Below, in pieces: positions 6,210-13,853 of a stretch of DNA of 15,229 nucleotides. The translations under genes were made by a program, and so were the position numbers. Source of the stretch: Clostridium sp. CAG:413 (GTDB lineage Bacteria > Bacillota > Clostridia > Oscillospirales > Acutalibacteraceae). The notes below the pieces were generated by a model. That model saw only the letters and a program-made list of their open reading frames with translations. It was not told the origin of the DNA and did not search any database. The stretch is taken from assembly GCA_000431775.1 (NCBI GenBank), contig FR888228.1, positions 1-15,229 on the forward strand, in the 5' to 3' direction. Position 1 is the stretch's first letter, and every line of letters begins with the position of its first letter.

Positions 6210-8741
6210 ATGAAAAAGACGGTAATCGGAATATTGGCTCACGTCGACGCGGGCAAGACCACCCTTGCCGAGGCGATGCTCTATAAAACTGGCAAGCTGC
6301 GCCGCCCCGGCAGGGTCGATAACGGCGACACTATGCTCGACAGCCACCTGCTCGAGCGTTCAAGGGGGATAACCATATTCGCCGGTCAGGCGGTAATGAA
6401 GTTGGGGGAGTACGAAGCAACGCTGCTTGACACACCCGGCCACGTTGACTTCTCCGCCGAGACGGAGAGGATATTGCAGGTGCTCGATATCGCCGTGCTC
6501 GTCATCAGCGGCACGGACGGGGTGCAGTCCCACACGAGGACTCTCTGGAATCTGCTCAGGATATACAATATACCCACCGTGATATTCGTCACCAAGACCG
6601 ACCTTGCCCGCATAGGCAAGGCGGAGCTTATGAGCGAGCTTTGCTCGGAATTATCAGACTGCTGCGTTGATTTCTCAGCGAGTGCTCACGAGCGTGACGA
6701 GGCTGCCGCAATGTGCTCCGAGGCGGCGATGGAGAGCTACCTTGAGAGCGGCTGTGTTGACGATGCGTGCCTTCGCTCGATGGTCGGCGGGCGGCAGGTA
6801 TTCCCTTGCTTTTTCGGCTCGGGGCTGAAGCTCGAGGGGATAGACGAATTTCTCGCGGGGCTTGAGAAGCTGATACCTCAACGCTCTTACGGCTGCGAAT
6901 TCGGCGCAAGAGTGTTCAAGATAACACACGACAAGGGCGGTGCAAAGGTCACGCACCTCAAGGTGACGGGCGGCGCTCTGCGGGTCAGGGATACCGTTTC
7001 ATACGGCGACAAAAGCGAAAAGATAAGCGCAATACGCATATATAACGGCGCAAGATTTGAGAATGTCGAGCTTACGGAGGCGGGCGGAGTCTGCGCCGTA
7101 ACGGGTCTCAGCGAAGCACGCGACGGTCAGGGCCTCGGCGCTGAGGAGAGCGGAGCCGAGCCAATACTTGAGCCTGTGATGAATTACCGCGTCGTGCTGC
7201 CCGAGGGCGTGGACGCCAAGACTTTCCTGCCGAAGCTGCGCCTGCTCGAGGAGGAGGATCCGATGCTGCGGGTCACATGGGATTCGCATTTACAGGAGAT
7301 AAATGTGCGCCTCATGGGCGAAGTTCAGGTCGAGATATTAAAGAGCCTTATTGCCGACCGCTTTGATATCGCCGTGCAGATAGACAACGGCAGGGTGCTT
7401 TATAAAGAGACGATAGCCGACAGCGTTGAGGGCGTGGGGCATTATGAGCCGCTGCGCCACTATGCCGAGGTGCATCTGCTGCTTTCGCCGCTCCCGAGGG
7501 GCAGCGGGCTTCAGTTCTCTACCCGATGCAGCGAGGATTCGCTTGACCGCAATTGGCAGCGCTTGATACTGATGCATCTCGCTGAGAAGCAGCATCTGGG
7601 AGTGCTCACCGGCTCGCCTATAACCGATATGAAGATAGTCCTCGCCGCGGGCAGGGCGCATATCAAGCATACCGAGGGCGGTGACTTCCGCCAAGCTACC
7701 TACAGAGCGGTGCGGCAGGGGCTGATGAATGCAAAGAGCGTGCTGCTTGAGCCTTACTACAGCTTTTATCTTGAAGTGCCCTCCGAGCAGATAGGCAGGG
7801 CGATAAGCGATATAAAGCTGCGCTTCGGCACGTTTTCCGCGCCTGAGCTTCACGGCGAGTTCTCTGCCGTCAGCGGCACTGCGCCCGTCACAACGATGAA
7901 TAATTACGCCGCCGAGGTGGCCGCTTATACGGGCGGCAGAGGACGGCTGCGTCTGACGGTCAGCGGTTACGATGTCTGCCACAATACCGAGCAGGCCGTT
8001 GCGGAATTCGGCTACGACCCCGAGGGCGACCTTGAGAACACCCCCGATTCCGTATTTTGCGCCCACGGCGGAGGCTTCGGGGTCAAATGGGATAAGGTGC
8101 CCGAATATATGCACCTTGAAAGCTGCATTAAGAAGGATAAAATTCCCTATGAAGCGGCGCCGAATATGCGCAATTTCCACATTGACGATAAAGAGCTTGA
8201 GGCTATAATGGAGCGTGAATTCGGCCCGGCAAAGCTGACCCAGACCCTCTACCGTCCGAAGCCGACCTATAAGGAGGAGCACGGCGGCGCTCCCGAGAAT
8301 GCCGAACGCAAAAAATACCTCATCGTCGACGGCTACAACTGCGTTTTTGCATGGAAGGAGCTTAAATTCCTTGCCGAGACCGATATATCCGCCGCCCGTG
8401 ACAGGCTTGCGGATATCCTTTGCAACTACGCCGCCTTCACAGGCAGCGAGGTCGTGCTCGTCTTTGACGCCTATATGGTGGCGGGCGGCAGCGGCGAGAA
8501 TTTCAATTATCACAATATACACATCGTCTATACCGAGGAGAGGGAGACGGGCGACGTATATATCGAGCGGCTCGTGTCCGAGATAGGCAAGAATGAGAAT
8601 GTACGAGTAGTTACCTCCGACGGTATGATACAGCTCTCTGCCGTTCGGTTCGGGGTGCTGAGGGTCAGCGCTCGCGAATTTGAGCGTGAGATAGAGGCGG
8701 TGAACGAAAAAATATCCGAGAAACTTAATAATTCGCATTGA
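6210..8741 (+). CDS. TetM/EF-G-like translation GTPase fused to a YacP/Rae1-like NYN RNase domain
   Basis: An 843-residue fusion. Residues 1 to about 690 align along their length with ribosomal protection GTPases. G1 is AHVDAGKT (10-17), G2 RGITI (52-56), G3 DTPGH (74-78) and G4 TKTD (128-131). These are followed by the beta-barrel, domain III (LRLLEEEDPMLRV), domain IV (PLPRGSGLQF) and domain V (LLEPYYSFYLEVP). Where TetM has its YSPVST loop, this protein has HIKHTEGGDFRQ (486-497). Residues about 701-843 match NYN_YacP: VDGYN with D707, VFDAY with D753, TGDVYIER with D782 and TSDG with D804. Rae1 (YacP) of Bacillus is known to cleave mRNA in the ribosomal A site, which is also where TetM-type factors bind. 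A GTP-dependent ribosome-targeted nuclease is inferred. AGAGGCTGAG precedes the ATG. The gene stands alone in the window. Confidence 0.88.
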   Translation: MKKTVIGILAHVDAGKTTLAEAMLYKTGKLRRPGRVDNGDTMLDSHLLERSRGITIFAGQAVMKLGEYEATLLDTPGHVDFSAETERILQVLDIAVLVISGTDGVQSHTRTLWNLLRIYNIPTVIFVTKTDLARIGKAELMSELCSELSDCCVDFSASAHERDEAAAMCSEAAMESYLESGCVDDACLRSMVGGRQVFPCFFGSGLKLEGIDEFLAGLEKLIPQRSYGCEFGARVFKITHDKGGAKVTHLKVTGGALRVRDTVSYGDKSEKISAIRIYNGARFENVELTEAGGVCAVTGLSEARDGQGLGAEESGAEPILEPVMNYRVVLPEGVDAKTFLPKLRLLEEEDPMLRVTWDSHLQEINVRLMGEVQVEILKSLIADRFDIAVQIDNGRVLYKETIADSVEGVGHYEPLRHYAEVHLLLSPLPRGSGLQFSTRCSEDSLDRNWQRLILMHLAEKQHLGVLTGSPITDMKIVLAAGRAHIKHTEGGDFRQATYRAVRQGLMNAKSVLLEPYYSFYLEVPSEQIGRAISDIKLRFGTFSAPELHGEFSAVSGTAPVTTMNNYAAEVAAYTGGRGRLRLTVSGYDVCHNTEQAVAEFGYDPEGDLENTPDSVFCAHGGGFGVKWDKVPEYMHLESCIKKDKIPYEAAPNMRNFHIDDKELEAIMEREFGPAKLTQTLYRPKPTYKEEHGGAPENAERKKYLIVDGYNCVFAWKELKFLAETDISAARDRLADILCNYAAFTGSEVVLVFDAYMVAGGSGENFNYHNIHIVYTEERETGDVYIERLVSEIGKNENVRVVTSDGMIQLSAVRFGVLRVSAREFEREIEAVNEKISEKLNNSH

Positions 8742-8884
8742 TTGCTGCGCTCTCGCTTTGGCGGGGGGTGCTTTTGCGCGTTTAACACTTTAAAGCGAAT
8801 TTGCATATTGATTTTTGAGTAAGGATATTGTAAAATAAAAAGAAATAAAGAAGGAGTTTATTTTTATAGGCAGGGGGTAATGCC
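8742..8884 (+). promoter_or_regulatory. Intergenic region with promoter of the protease unit
   Basis: TTGATT (8808-8813), a 17-base spacer and TAAAAT (8831-8836) form a plausible promoter about 50 bases before the protease start. An AAGGAG at 8850-8855 has no usable start codon after it; GGGGG (8873-8877) serves the GTG at 8885. No convincing terminator hairpin follows the upstream gene here, so read-through from it is possible. Confidence 0.6.
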
Positions 8885-11800
8885 GTGAAAAAGCTTATAA
8901 GTGTATTACTTTGCGCCGCGTTGATCTTCGGCGCAAGCATTAATCTGTCTTTGAATTCAATGCGCCCTCAGGCGGCGGACGGCGGTGCGGCCGAGTTCGC
9001 CGAGGATGTCGGCGAGATGCTGCGTGATTTTGACGAGCCGTCCGATATCGGCGCGGCCGTGCGCTCGCAAGGCTTAGATCCCGCAAAAACGAGGCTTATA
9101 GTCAAGGCGGGCGGCGCGCTTGATACCCTCGACGCCGTATCCGTTGCGGAGAACGACGGCCTTTGGGTGCTGCAATTTGCCGACAGGGCGGCGGCCGAGA
9201 GAGCCTATGCCTTATATTCTTCAGACAGAAAGGTAAAATATGTTGAGTATGACTGCTCCGTTTCAGCCGTTGACTATGAGGAGGAGAACGGCGGTGTTGA
9301 GAACGGCGGCGCGGAGGCTCCCGCTCAGCCTGCGGGCAAATACCTCTCATGGGGCGTTGAATCCGTCGGTCTTGACAGGCTCCGTGATGAGCTGAGCGAC
9401 AATAAAGTCAGCCTTAAAGAGACGGTGGTCGCCGTTATCGACTCAGGCGTTGATTATACCCATCCTTTTCTTGAGGGCAGAGTGTCGCCCACAAAGATAA
9501 ATACAAGCTCCGGCGGCAAGAGAAACGACTGCATGGACGATTCGGGTCACGGCACTCAGGTGGCGGGCGTTATAGCCGACAGCACCCCTGATAACATAGT
9601 CATACGCCCTTATAAGGTGCTCGACGAATACAATAACGGTACTTTTATATCCGTTGCGGCGGGCATCAAGTGCGCCGTTAAGGACGGCGTTGATATCATC
9701 AACCTGAGCCTCGGATTCTATGAGGATTCCAAGGTGCTCAGCGAGGCGATAGCCTACGCGATGGAGAATGATATCCTCGTTGTCGGCGCGGCGGGCAACG
9801 ACGCGACTTCAATGCCGTTTTACCCCGCTTCATACAGCGGAGTGCTCAAGATAACGGCGGTCAATAATCAGCATTACGCGGCGAATTTTACCAATTTCGG
9901 CGACGACGTTGATTTCGCAGCCCCCGGTGTGCAGATATATACGACCACTCTCGGCGGCCGATATACTACCGTCAGCGGCACTTCGTTTGCGGCACCCTTT
10001 GCTTCTGCGGAGGCGGCGCTGATAAGGGCTACGCTGCCGAAGGCCTCCGCCGAGGATGTCTTTGACATAATGAAGAAATACGCCGTTATAGACTCTTTTC
10101 AGTCTCAGATCCCCGAAAAATACGGCAACGGTCTTATAAACGCACCGCCGTATAAACCCGAGAATATATTTGACGGTAAGACCGAGGAGCCTTATTTCTC
10201 GCATACGAGCGAGCTTTATAACGAAGAGATAGAGCTCACCATAAGCTGCAACACCCCGAATTCGGTCATTTATTACACGACCGACGGCTCAATTCCGTCA
10301 AAGAGCGGCAAAACATCAATCCTTTATGACGGCAAGCCCATAAAGATAAGCGAATCGGTAAGTATTTTTGCCGTTGCTTACAGCGAGAGCAGCTACCGCT
10401 CCAAGGTTGCCTCATTTTCGGCCATGATTGCCCCGGTGCCTCCCGAAAGCGAGCTCGGCATCGACTCAGACGGCAATATCACCTCATACAGCGGGTCCGC
10501 GCGCTCGATAACCCTGCCCGAGACCGTCGGCGGCGTCAAGGTCACCGGCATTGCGGCGGGTGCTTTCGAGGGCGGCGACATTATAGCGATTATAACCCCG
10601 TCAAGCGTTAAAAGGATAGGAAATGCGGCGTTTAGGAATTGCTCGCGGCTTGCCTGCGTTATCGCAAGCGGTGCGACGGTAATAGGCGACGAGGCTTTTA
10701 ACGGCTGCGTCGAGATGGGGCGGCTCGTGCTCGGCAAGATGCTCTCCGTCGGCAAATATGCCTTCCGGGGGGTCGCCTCCGAATCATATTACTATGAAGA
10801 TATCTCTTTCCGCCTTGACCTCTCGGCGCTCACCGAGATACCCGAGGGAGCCTTCATCGACTCGGCTATATCCTCCGTCAGCCTCGGCAATGTCAGCTCG
10901 ATAGGCAACAAGGCTTTCAGGGATTGCGACGCCCTTGTCAGCGTCGATATAGAGAGGCTCGATTATATGCCCTCAGGTGCTTTTAAGGGCTGCCGCTCGC
11001 TGGCAGACGCCTATATCGGCGGGCTTACATATTTGCCGAACGGCAGCTTCAGCTCCTGCGAAAGCCTTGAGCATATCTGTCTTCCGGACGCGGAATTCAT
11101 AGACTCCAACGCCTTTGAGAATTGCGGACTGCTTGCGAGCGTTGAGCTGCCCGCGGCAAAGACGGTCTATTCCAACGCCTTTGACGGCTGCCTCTCGCTC
11201 AGAGAGCTTGAACTGCCTTCGATGACTTCGTTTGAGCCGGAGCTTTACGGTTCCGAGACCAAGTTCCCGCTTTTCCCGAGAAATCTCGAGAGCTTCACCG
11301 CTCCGTCGCTCAAAAAGACCGTGCCCGATATGTTTAAGGCATCGCCGAAAATATCGAGGATAATGTTAAACGCCGCCGAGGAGATAGCACCCTATACCTT
11401 CCGCGGCTGCCGCGGCATATATATGCTCGGCATTGCAGGCGTTGAGCAGCTCGGTGAGAACGCGCTCTCCGACTGCGTTATCAGGTTTGCGGACGCTCCG
11501 AATCTCGTCTCTGCCAAGAGCCTGCCAAACAACAGCGGCATTTTACTCTCAAATAATTTTGTCGAGGCATATGAGACCGCCGAGGCTCTCACCGTCTACG
11601 GCACGGCGGGCACATTTGTCGAGAGGTACGCAAACTATAAGGGCTATGAATTTGTGCCTATCCCGTTTGTGGCAAACGAGATGCCGAAGTATATAACCGA
11701 GGACAGTGAAAGAGTAAATGTCTCCGCCGTCGGCTTTGATCTGCAATATCAGTGGTATTGGAATACCGAGAATTCCGCCGAGGGCGGCACCCCCATCGAG

Positions 11801-12466
11801 GGGGCTACGGGCAGCGCATACACCTTCACCCCGAGCGACACCGCCCCGTATTATTACTGCGTTATCACTCAGAACGACCTCGGCACGATAACAAAGGTCA
11901 CCACCGAAGTTATAATCAAGGACAGCACCCCCGCCGACTACACCGAATATAATAAAGCCGTGGAGAAGGCCAAGGCCGTCAACCGCTCGCTCTATGCGAA
12001 TATCTCCGTGCTTGACGAGGCTCTGGCGGTCGATGTGTCGGGCAAATACTCCTGTGAGCAGGCTCAGGTGGACGCTCAGACCGCCGCAATACTCGCGGCA
12101 ATAGAAGCGCTTGAGATAAAGAAGGCGACGCTTGTGACCCTGAGCGCCTCTCAGACCGATCTCAGGCTGCTGGAGAAGCAAAAGATAGTTGCCACGGTCA
12201 AGCCGATCGACGCCATATATGACAAGCTCGTGTGGTCAAGCAGCAACAGCAATGTCGTAATTGTTTCGAGCAGCGGCACGGTCATGTGCGTGGGCGACGG
12301 CGAGGCGGTGGTCACGGCGACGGTCATTAACGGCGACGGCACGAGCGTGAAGAATACGATAACATTCAACTGCGATCTGACGCCGCTGGAGAAGTTTTTC
12401 TCCGCCTTTGTCAGAGCGTATATAGCAATAGCAAAGCTGTTTGAGAAGCCAATACTTTCATTATAA
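8885..12466 (+). CDS. Secreted subtilisin-like serine protease with BspA-type leucine-rich repeats
   Basis: A 1193-residue exported S8 protease. The signal peptide covers residues 1 to about 30 (KK, then a hydrophobic stretch to 22). A propeptide-like region lies at about 65-130. The catalytic domain at about 155-425 has Asp186 in VIDSGVDYTHP, His222 in DSGHGTQVAG, the oxyanion Asn305 in GAAGND and Ser367 in VSGTSFAAP. A chitobiase-like beta-sandwich follows (448-515, IYYTTDGSIPS). BspA-type repeats of the form IGxxAFxxC then run from about 550 to 780, with weaker ones to 920. Next come an Ig-like module (930-1012), a FIVAR-like helical stretch (1016-1078) and a Big_2 domain (1084-1162). The end is an amphipathic helix without LPxTG. 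It probably acts on proteins at or near the cell surface. The GTG start at 8885 has GGGGG seven bases upstream. Confidence 0.92.
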   Translation: MKKLISVLLCAALIFGASINLSLNSMRPQAADGGAAEFAEDVGEMLRDFDEPSDIGAAVRSQGLDPAKTRLIVKAGGALDTLDAVSVAENDGLWVLQFADRAAAERAYALYSSDRKVKYVEYDCSVSAVDYEEENGGVENGGAEAPAQPAGKYLSWGVESVGLDRLRDELSDNKVSLKETVVAVIDSGVDYTHPFLEGRVSPTKINTSSGGKRNDCMDDSGHGTQVAGVIADSTPDNIVIRPYKVLDEYNNGTFISVAAGIKCAVKDGVDIINLSLGFYEDSKVLSEAIAYAMENDILVVGAAGNDATSMPFYPASYSGVLKITAVNNQHYAANFTNFGDDVDFAAPGVQIYTTTLGGRYTTVSGTSFAAPFASAEAALIRATLPKASAEDVFDIMKKYAVIDSFQSQIPEKYGNGLINAPPYKPENIFDGKTEEPYFSHTSELYNEEIELTISCNTPNSVIYYTTDGSIPSKSGKTSILYDGKPIKISESVSIFAVAYSESSYRSKVASFSAMIAPVPPESELGIDSDGNITSYSGSARSITLPETVGGVKVTGIAAGAFEGGDIIAIITPSSVKRIGNAAFRNCSRLACVIASGATVIGDEAFNGCVEMGRLVLGKMLSVGKYAFRGVASESYYYEDISFRLDLSALTEIPEGAFIDSAISSVSLGNVSSIGNKAFRDCDALVSVDIERLDYMPSGAFKGCRSLADAYIGGLTYLPNGSFSSCESLEHICLPDAEFIDSNAFENCGLLASVELPAAKTVYSNAFDGCLSLRELELPSMTSFEPELYGSETKFPLFPRNLESFTAPSLKKTVPDMFKASPKISRIMLNAAEEIAPYTFRGCRGIYMLGIAGVEQLGENALSDCVIRFADAPNLVSAKSLPNNSGILLSNNFVEAYETAEALTVYGTAGTFVERYANYKGYEFVPIPFVANEMPKYITEDSERVNVSAVGFDLQYQWYWNTENSAEGGTPIEGATGSAYTFTPSDTAPYYYCVITQNDLGTITKVTTEVIIKDSTPADYTEYNKAVEKAKAVNRSLYANISVLDEALAVDVSGKYSCEQAQVDAQTAAILAAIEALEIKKATLVTLSASQTDLRLLEKQKIVATVKPIDAIYDKLVWSSSNSNVVIVSSSGTVMCVGDGEAVVTATVINGDGTSVKNTITFNCDLTPLEKFFSAFVRAYIAIAKLFEKPILSL

Positions 12467-12467
12467 C

Positions 12468-12490
12468 AAAAAATGCCGCACTGCTGCGGC
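12468..12490 (-). terminator. Small hairpin with minus-strand terminator polarity
   Basis: GCCGCA pairs with TGCGGC around a four-base loop. On the minus strand the stem is followed by ATTTTTTG, the layout of an intrinsic terminator, although no minus-strand gene reads into it. On the plus strand it separates the protease stop from the nitroreductase ribosome binding site at 12493-12497. Confidence 0.4.
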
Positions 12491-12505
12491 TCGGAGGTGT
12501 ATGTC

Positions 12506-13075
12506 ATGCTGAAGGATCTGGTGCTGAAAAATCGCTCATACAGGCGGTTTTATCAGGATAAAAAGCTCTCGGTCGAGACTTTGACGGAGCTTATCGACTG
12601 CGCAAGGGTAACTCCATCGACCGTCAATTCACAGGCGCTGAAATTCAAGCCCGTTGCCGACGATAAGACGAATGCACAGGTCTTTGAATGCCTCAATTGG
12701 GCGGGACTGCTCAAGGATTGGCCCGGCCCCGAGGAGGGCGAGCGCCCGAGCGGGTATATTGTCGTTTTGTGCGACCTTGCGCTCGGCAGAAATAAATACT
12801 ATGACGAGGGCATTGCGGCTCAGACGATAATGCTTGCCGCCGTTGAGCAGGGTCTTGGCGGCTGTATACTCGGCAGCATCAATAAGGAGAAGCTCGCTTC
12901 TTACCTCGGAATAGATACCGAGAAGTATTCTATAGACCTTGTACTCGCCCTCGGTACACCGAAGGAGGAGGTCAGGCTCACCGAGGTCGGCGCCGACGGC
13001 AGCACGGCCTACTATAGAGACGCGAACGGCGTTCACTATGTGCCGAAGCGCTCGCTTAAAGATATTATTATATAA
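12506..13075 (+). CDS. Nitroreductase family protein
   Basis: A 189-residue FMN-dependent oxidoreductase of the nitroreductase fold, soluble and probably dimeric. The N-terminal RSYRRF (10-15) is the FMN phosphate-binding signature. TPSTVNSQALKF (36-47) is the active-site loop, and GIAAQTIMLAAVEQGLGGCILGSI (102-125) is the core helix with the isoalloxazine-binding strand. The C-terminal ALGTPKEEV is also typical. The natural substrate cannot be read from the sequence. The ATG at 12506 is chosen because GGAGG (12493-12497) lies eight bases upstream; an in-frame ATG at 12473 lies at the foot of a hairpin and has no ribosome binding site. It follows the protease gene by 39 bases and is probably transcribed with it. 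Confidence 0.9.
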   Translation: MLKDLVLKNRSYRRFYQDKKLSVETLTELIDCARVTPSTVNSQALKFKPVADDKTNAQVFECLNWAGLLKDWPGPEEGERPSGYIVVLCDLALGRNKYYDEGIAAQTIMLAAVEQGLGGCILGSINKEKLASYLGIDTEKYSIDLVLALGTPKEEVRLTEVGADGSTAYYRDANGVHYVPKRSLKDIII

Positions 13076-13125
13076 CAATACGGTTTGCGGATTTGCCGTG
13101 AGTTTGCGAAGCAGAGGAATTCAAT

Positions 13126-13803
13126 ATGATATTAAAGATTAAAAACAAACTCAGAAACGACGAAAACGAAATAAACTACGACAGATTGCTGATGCTTTTT
13201 ATGGCGGGCTGCATTCTCGGTGTGCTCCTTGAGGGGATATTCTGTATCATAACCAAAGGGCACTGGGAGAGCCACGTTGTTTCGGTCATTGGTGCGTTTA
13301 ATATCCTCTACGGCACAGGCGCGGTGCTGTTTTATGTCGGCGCGGTCAGGCTCAAGAGCAAGCCCATGCTTTTTAAGGTCGCGGTGATGGCGGTCTCGGC
13401 AACGGCGCTGGAGCTGACGGGCGGGCTGCTGCTGAGATACGGCCTCGGCATGAGAGCGTGGAACTACGACGGCAGCTTTATGAATTACAAGGGCATGATA
13501 TGCCTCGGATTCTCGCTGATATGGGCGTTCGCCGCCTTTGTTTTCTGCAAATTGGAGCCGAGAATAAGCAAAAAACTGGAAAAGATACACGGCAAAAAAT
13601 GGCACTTTGTCTGCGCCGTTGTAGGCGTATTTATGGCGCTGAATCTCGCTCTCACCATGGCGTCGATAGTCAGGTGGAGCCAAAGGCATTACGGCATACC
13701 CGCCGACTCGAAAATCGAGGAATTTATAGACAGAGACGCCCCCGACGACTGGATGAGATCCCGCTTTATGGAGTGGGAATTCCTTGACAATATCATAAAC
13801 TGA
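13126..13803 (+). CDS. CmpB-like multi-pass membrane protein (ABC_trans_CmpB family)
   Basis: A 225-residue membrane protein with five predicted helices at about 21-43, 54-74, 81-103, 123-143 and 159-182. The sequence RAWNYDG (110-116), then MICLGFSLIWAF (124-135), fits the ABC_trans_CmpB family (PF06541). Its members are annotated as putative ABC permeases, but their role is unproven, and no ATPase or binding protein adjoins this one. The C-terminal 40 residues are charged and predicted to be soluble. The ATG at 13126 follows AGAGGA (13113-13118) at normal spacing. The gene lies 50 bases after the nitroreductase gene and ends just before a strong terminator, so it is probably the last gene of the protease unit. 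Confidence 0.82.
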   Translation: MILKIKNKLRNDENEINYDRLLMLFMAGCILGVLLEGIFCIITKGHWESHVVSVIGAFNILYGTGAVLFYVGAVRLKSKPMLFKVAVMAVSATALELTGGLLLRYGLGMRAWNYDGSFMNYKGMICLGFSLIWAFAAFVFCKLEPRISKKLEKIHGKKWHFVCAVVGVFMALNLALTMASIVRWSQRHYGIPADSKIEEFIDRDAPDDWMRSRFMEWEFLDNIIN

Positions 13804-13819
13804 CGCAAAAGATACAGCG

Positions 13820-13853
13820 AACGCCGCCCTCTTTACTGAGAGCGGCGTTTTTT
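13820..13853 (+). terminator. Terminator of the protease-nitroreductase-CmpB unit
   Basis: AACGCCGC pairs with GCGGCGTT, and an inner CTC/GAG extends the stem past one mismatch. Six T residues follow. The T run touches the stop codon of the convergent tex gene. On the minus strand the hairpin has no T run, so it serves the plus strand. Confidence 0.88.

Noticed and set aside
7338..8738. 466-codon open frame antisense to the GTPase-NYN gene
   Set aside because: Its length follows from the GC-biased third positions of the true gene. No domain or start signal is visible, and the sense protein is complete.
6210..8741. Calling this gene a tetracycline resistance determinant
   Set aside because: The TetM YSPVST loop is absent and an NYN RNase domain is appended, so homology alone does not support a resistance call.
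10500..11640. DNA-level tandem repeat in the protease gene
   Set aside because: Repetition is visible only at the protein level (IGxxAFxxC pattern); the nucleotide copies are too divergent for a recent tandem repeat.
12439..12466. LPxTG-type sortase signal at the protease C-terminus
   Set aside because: No LPxTG-like motif, hydrophobic span or positively charged tail is present.
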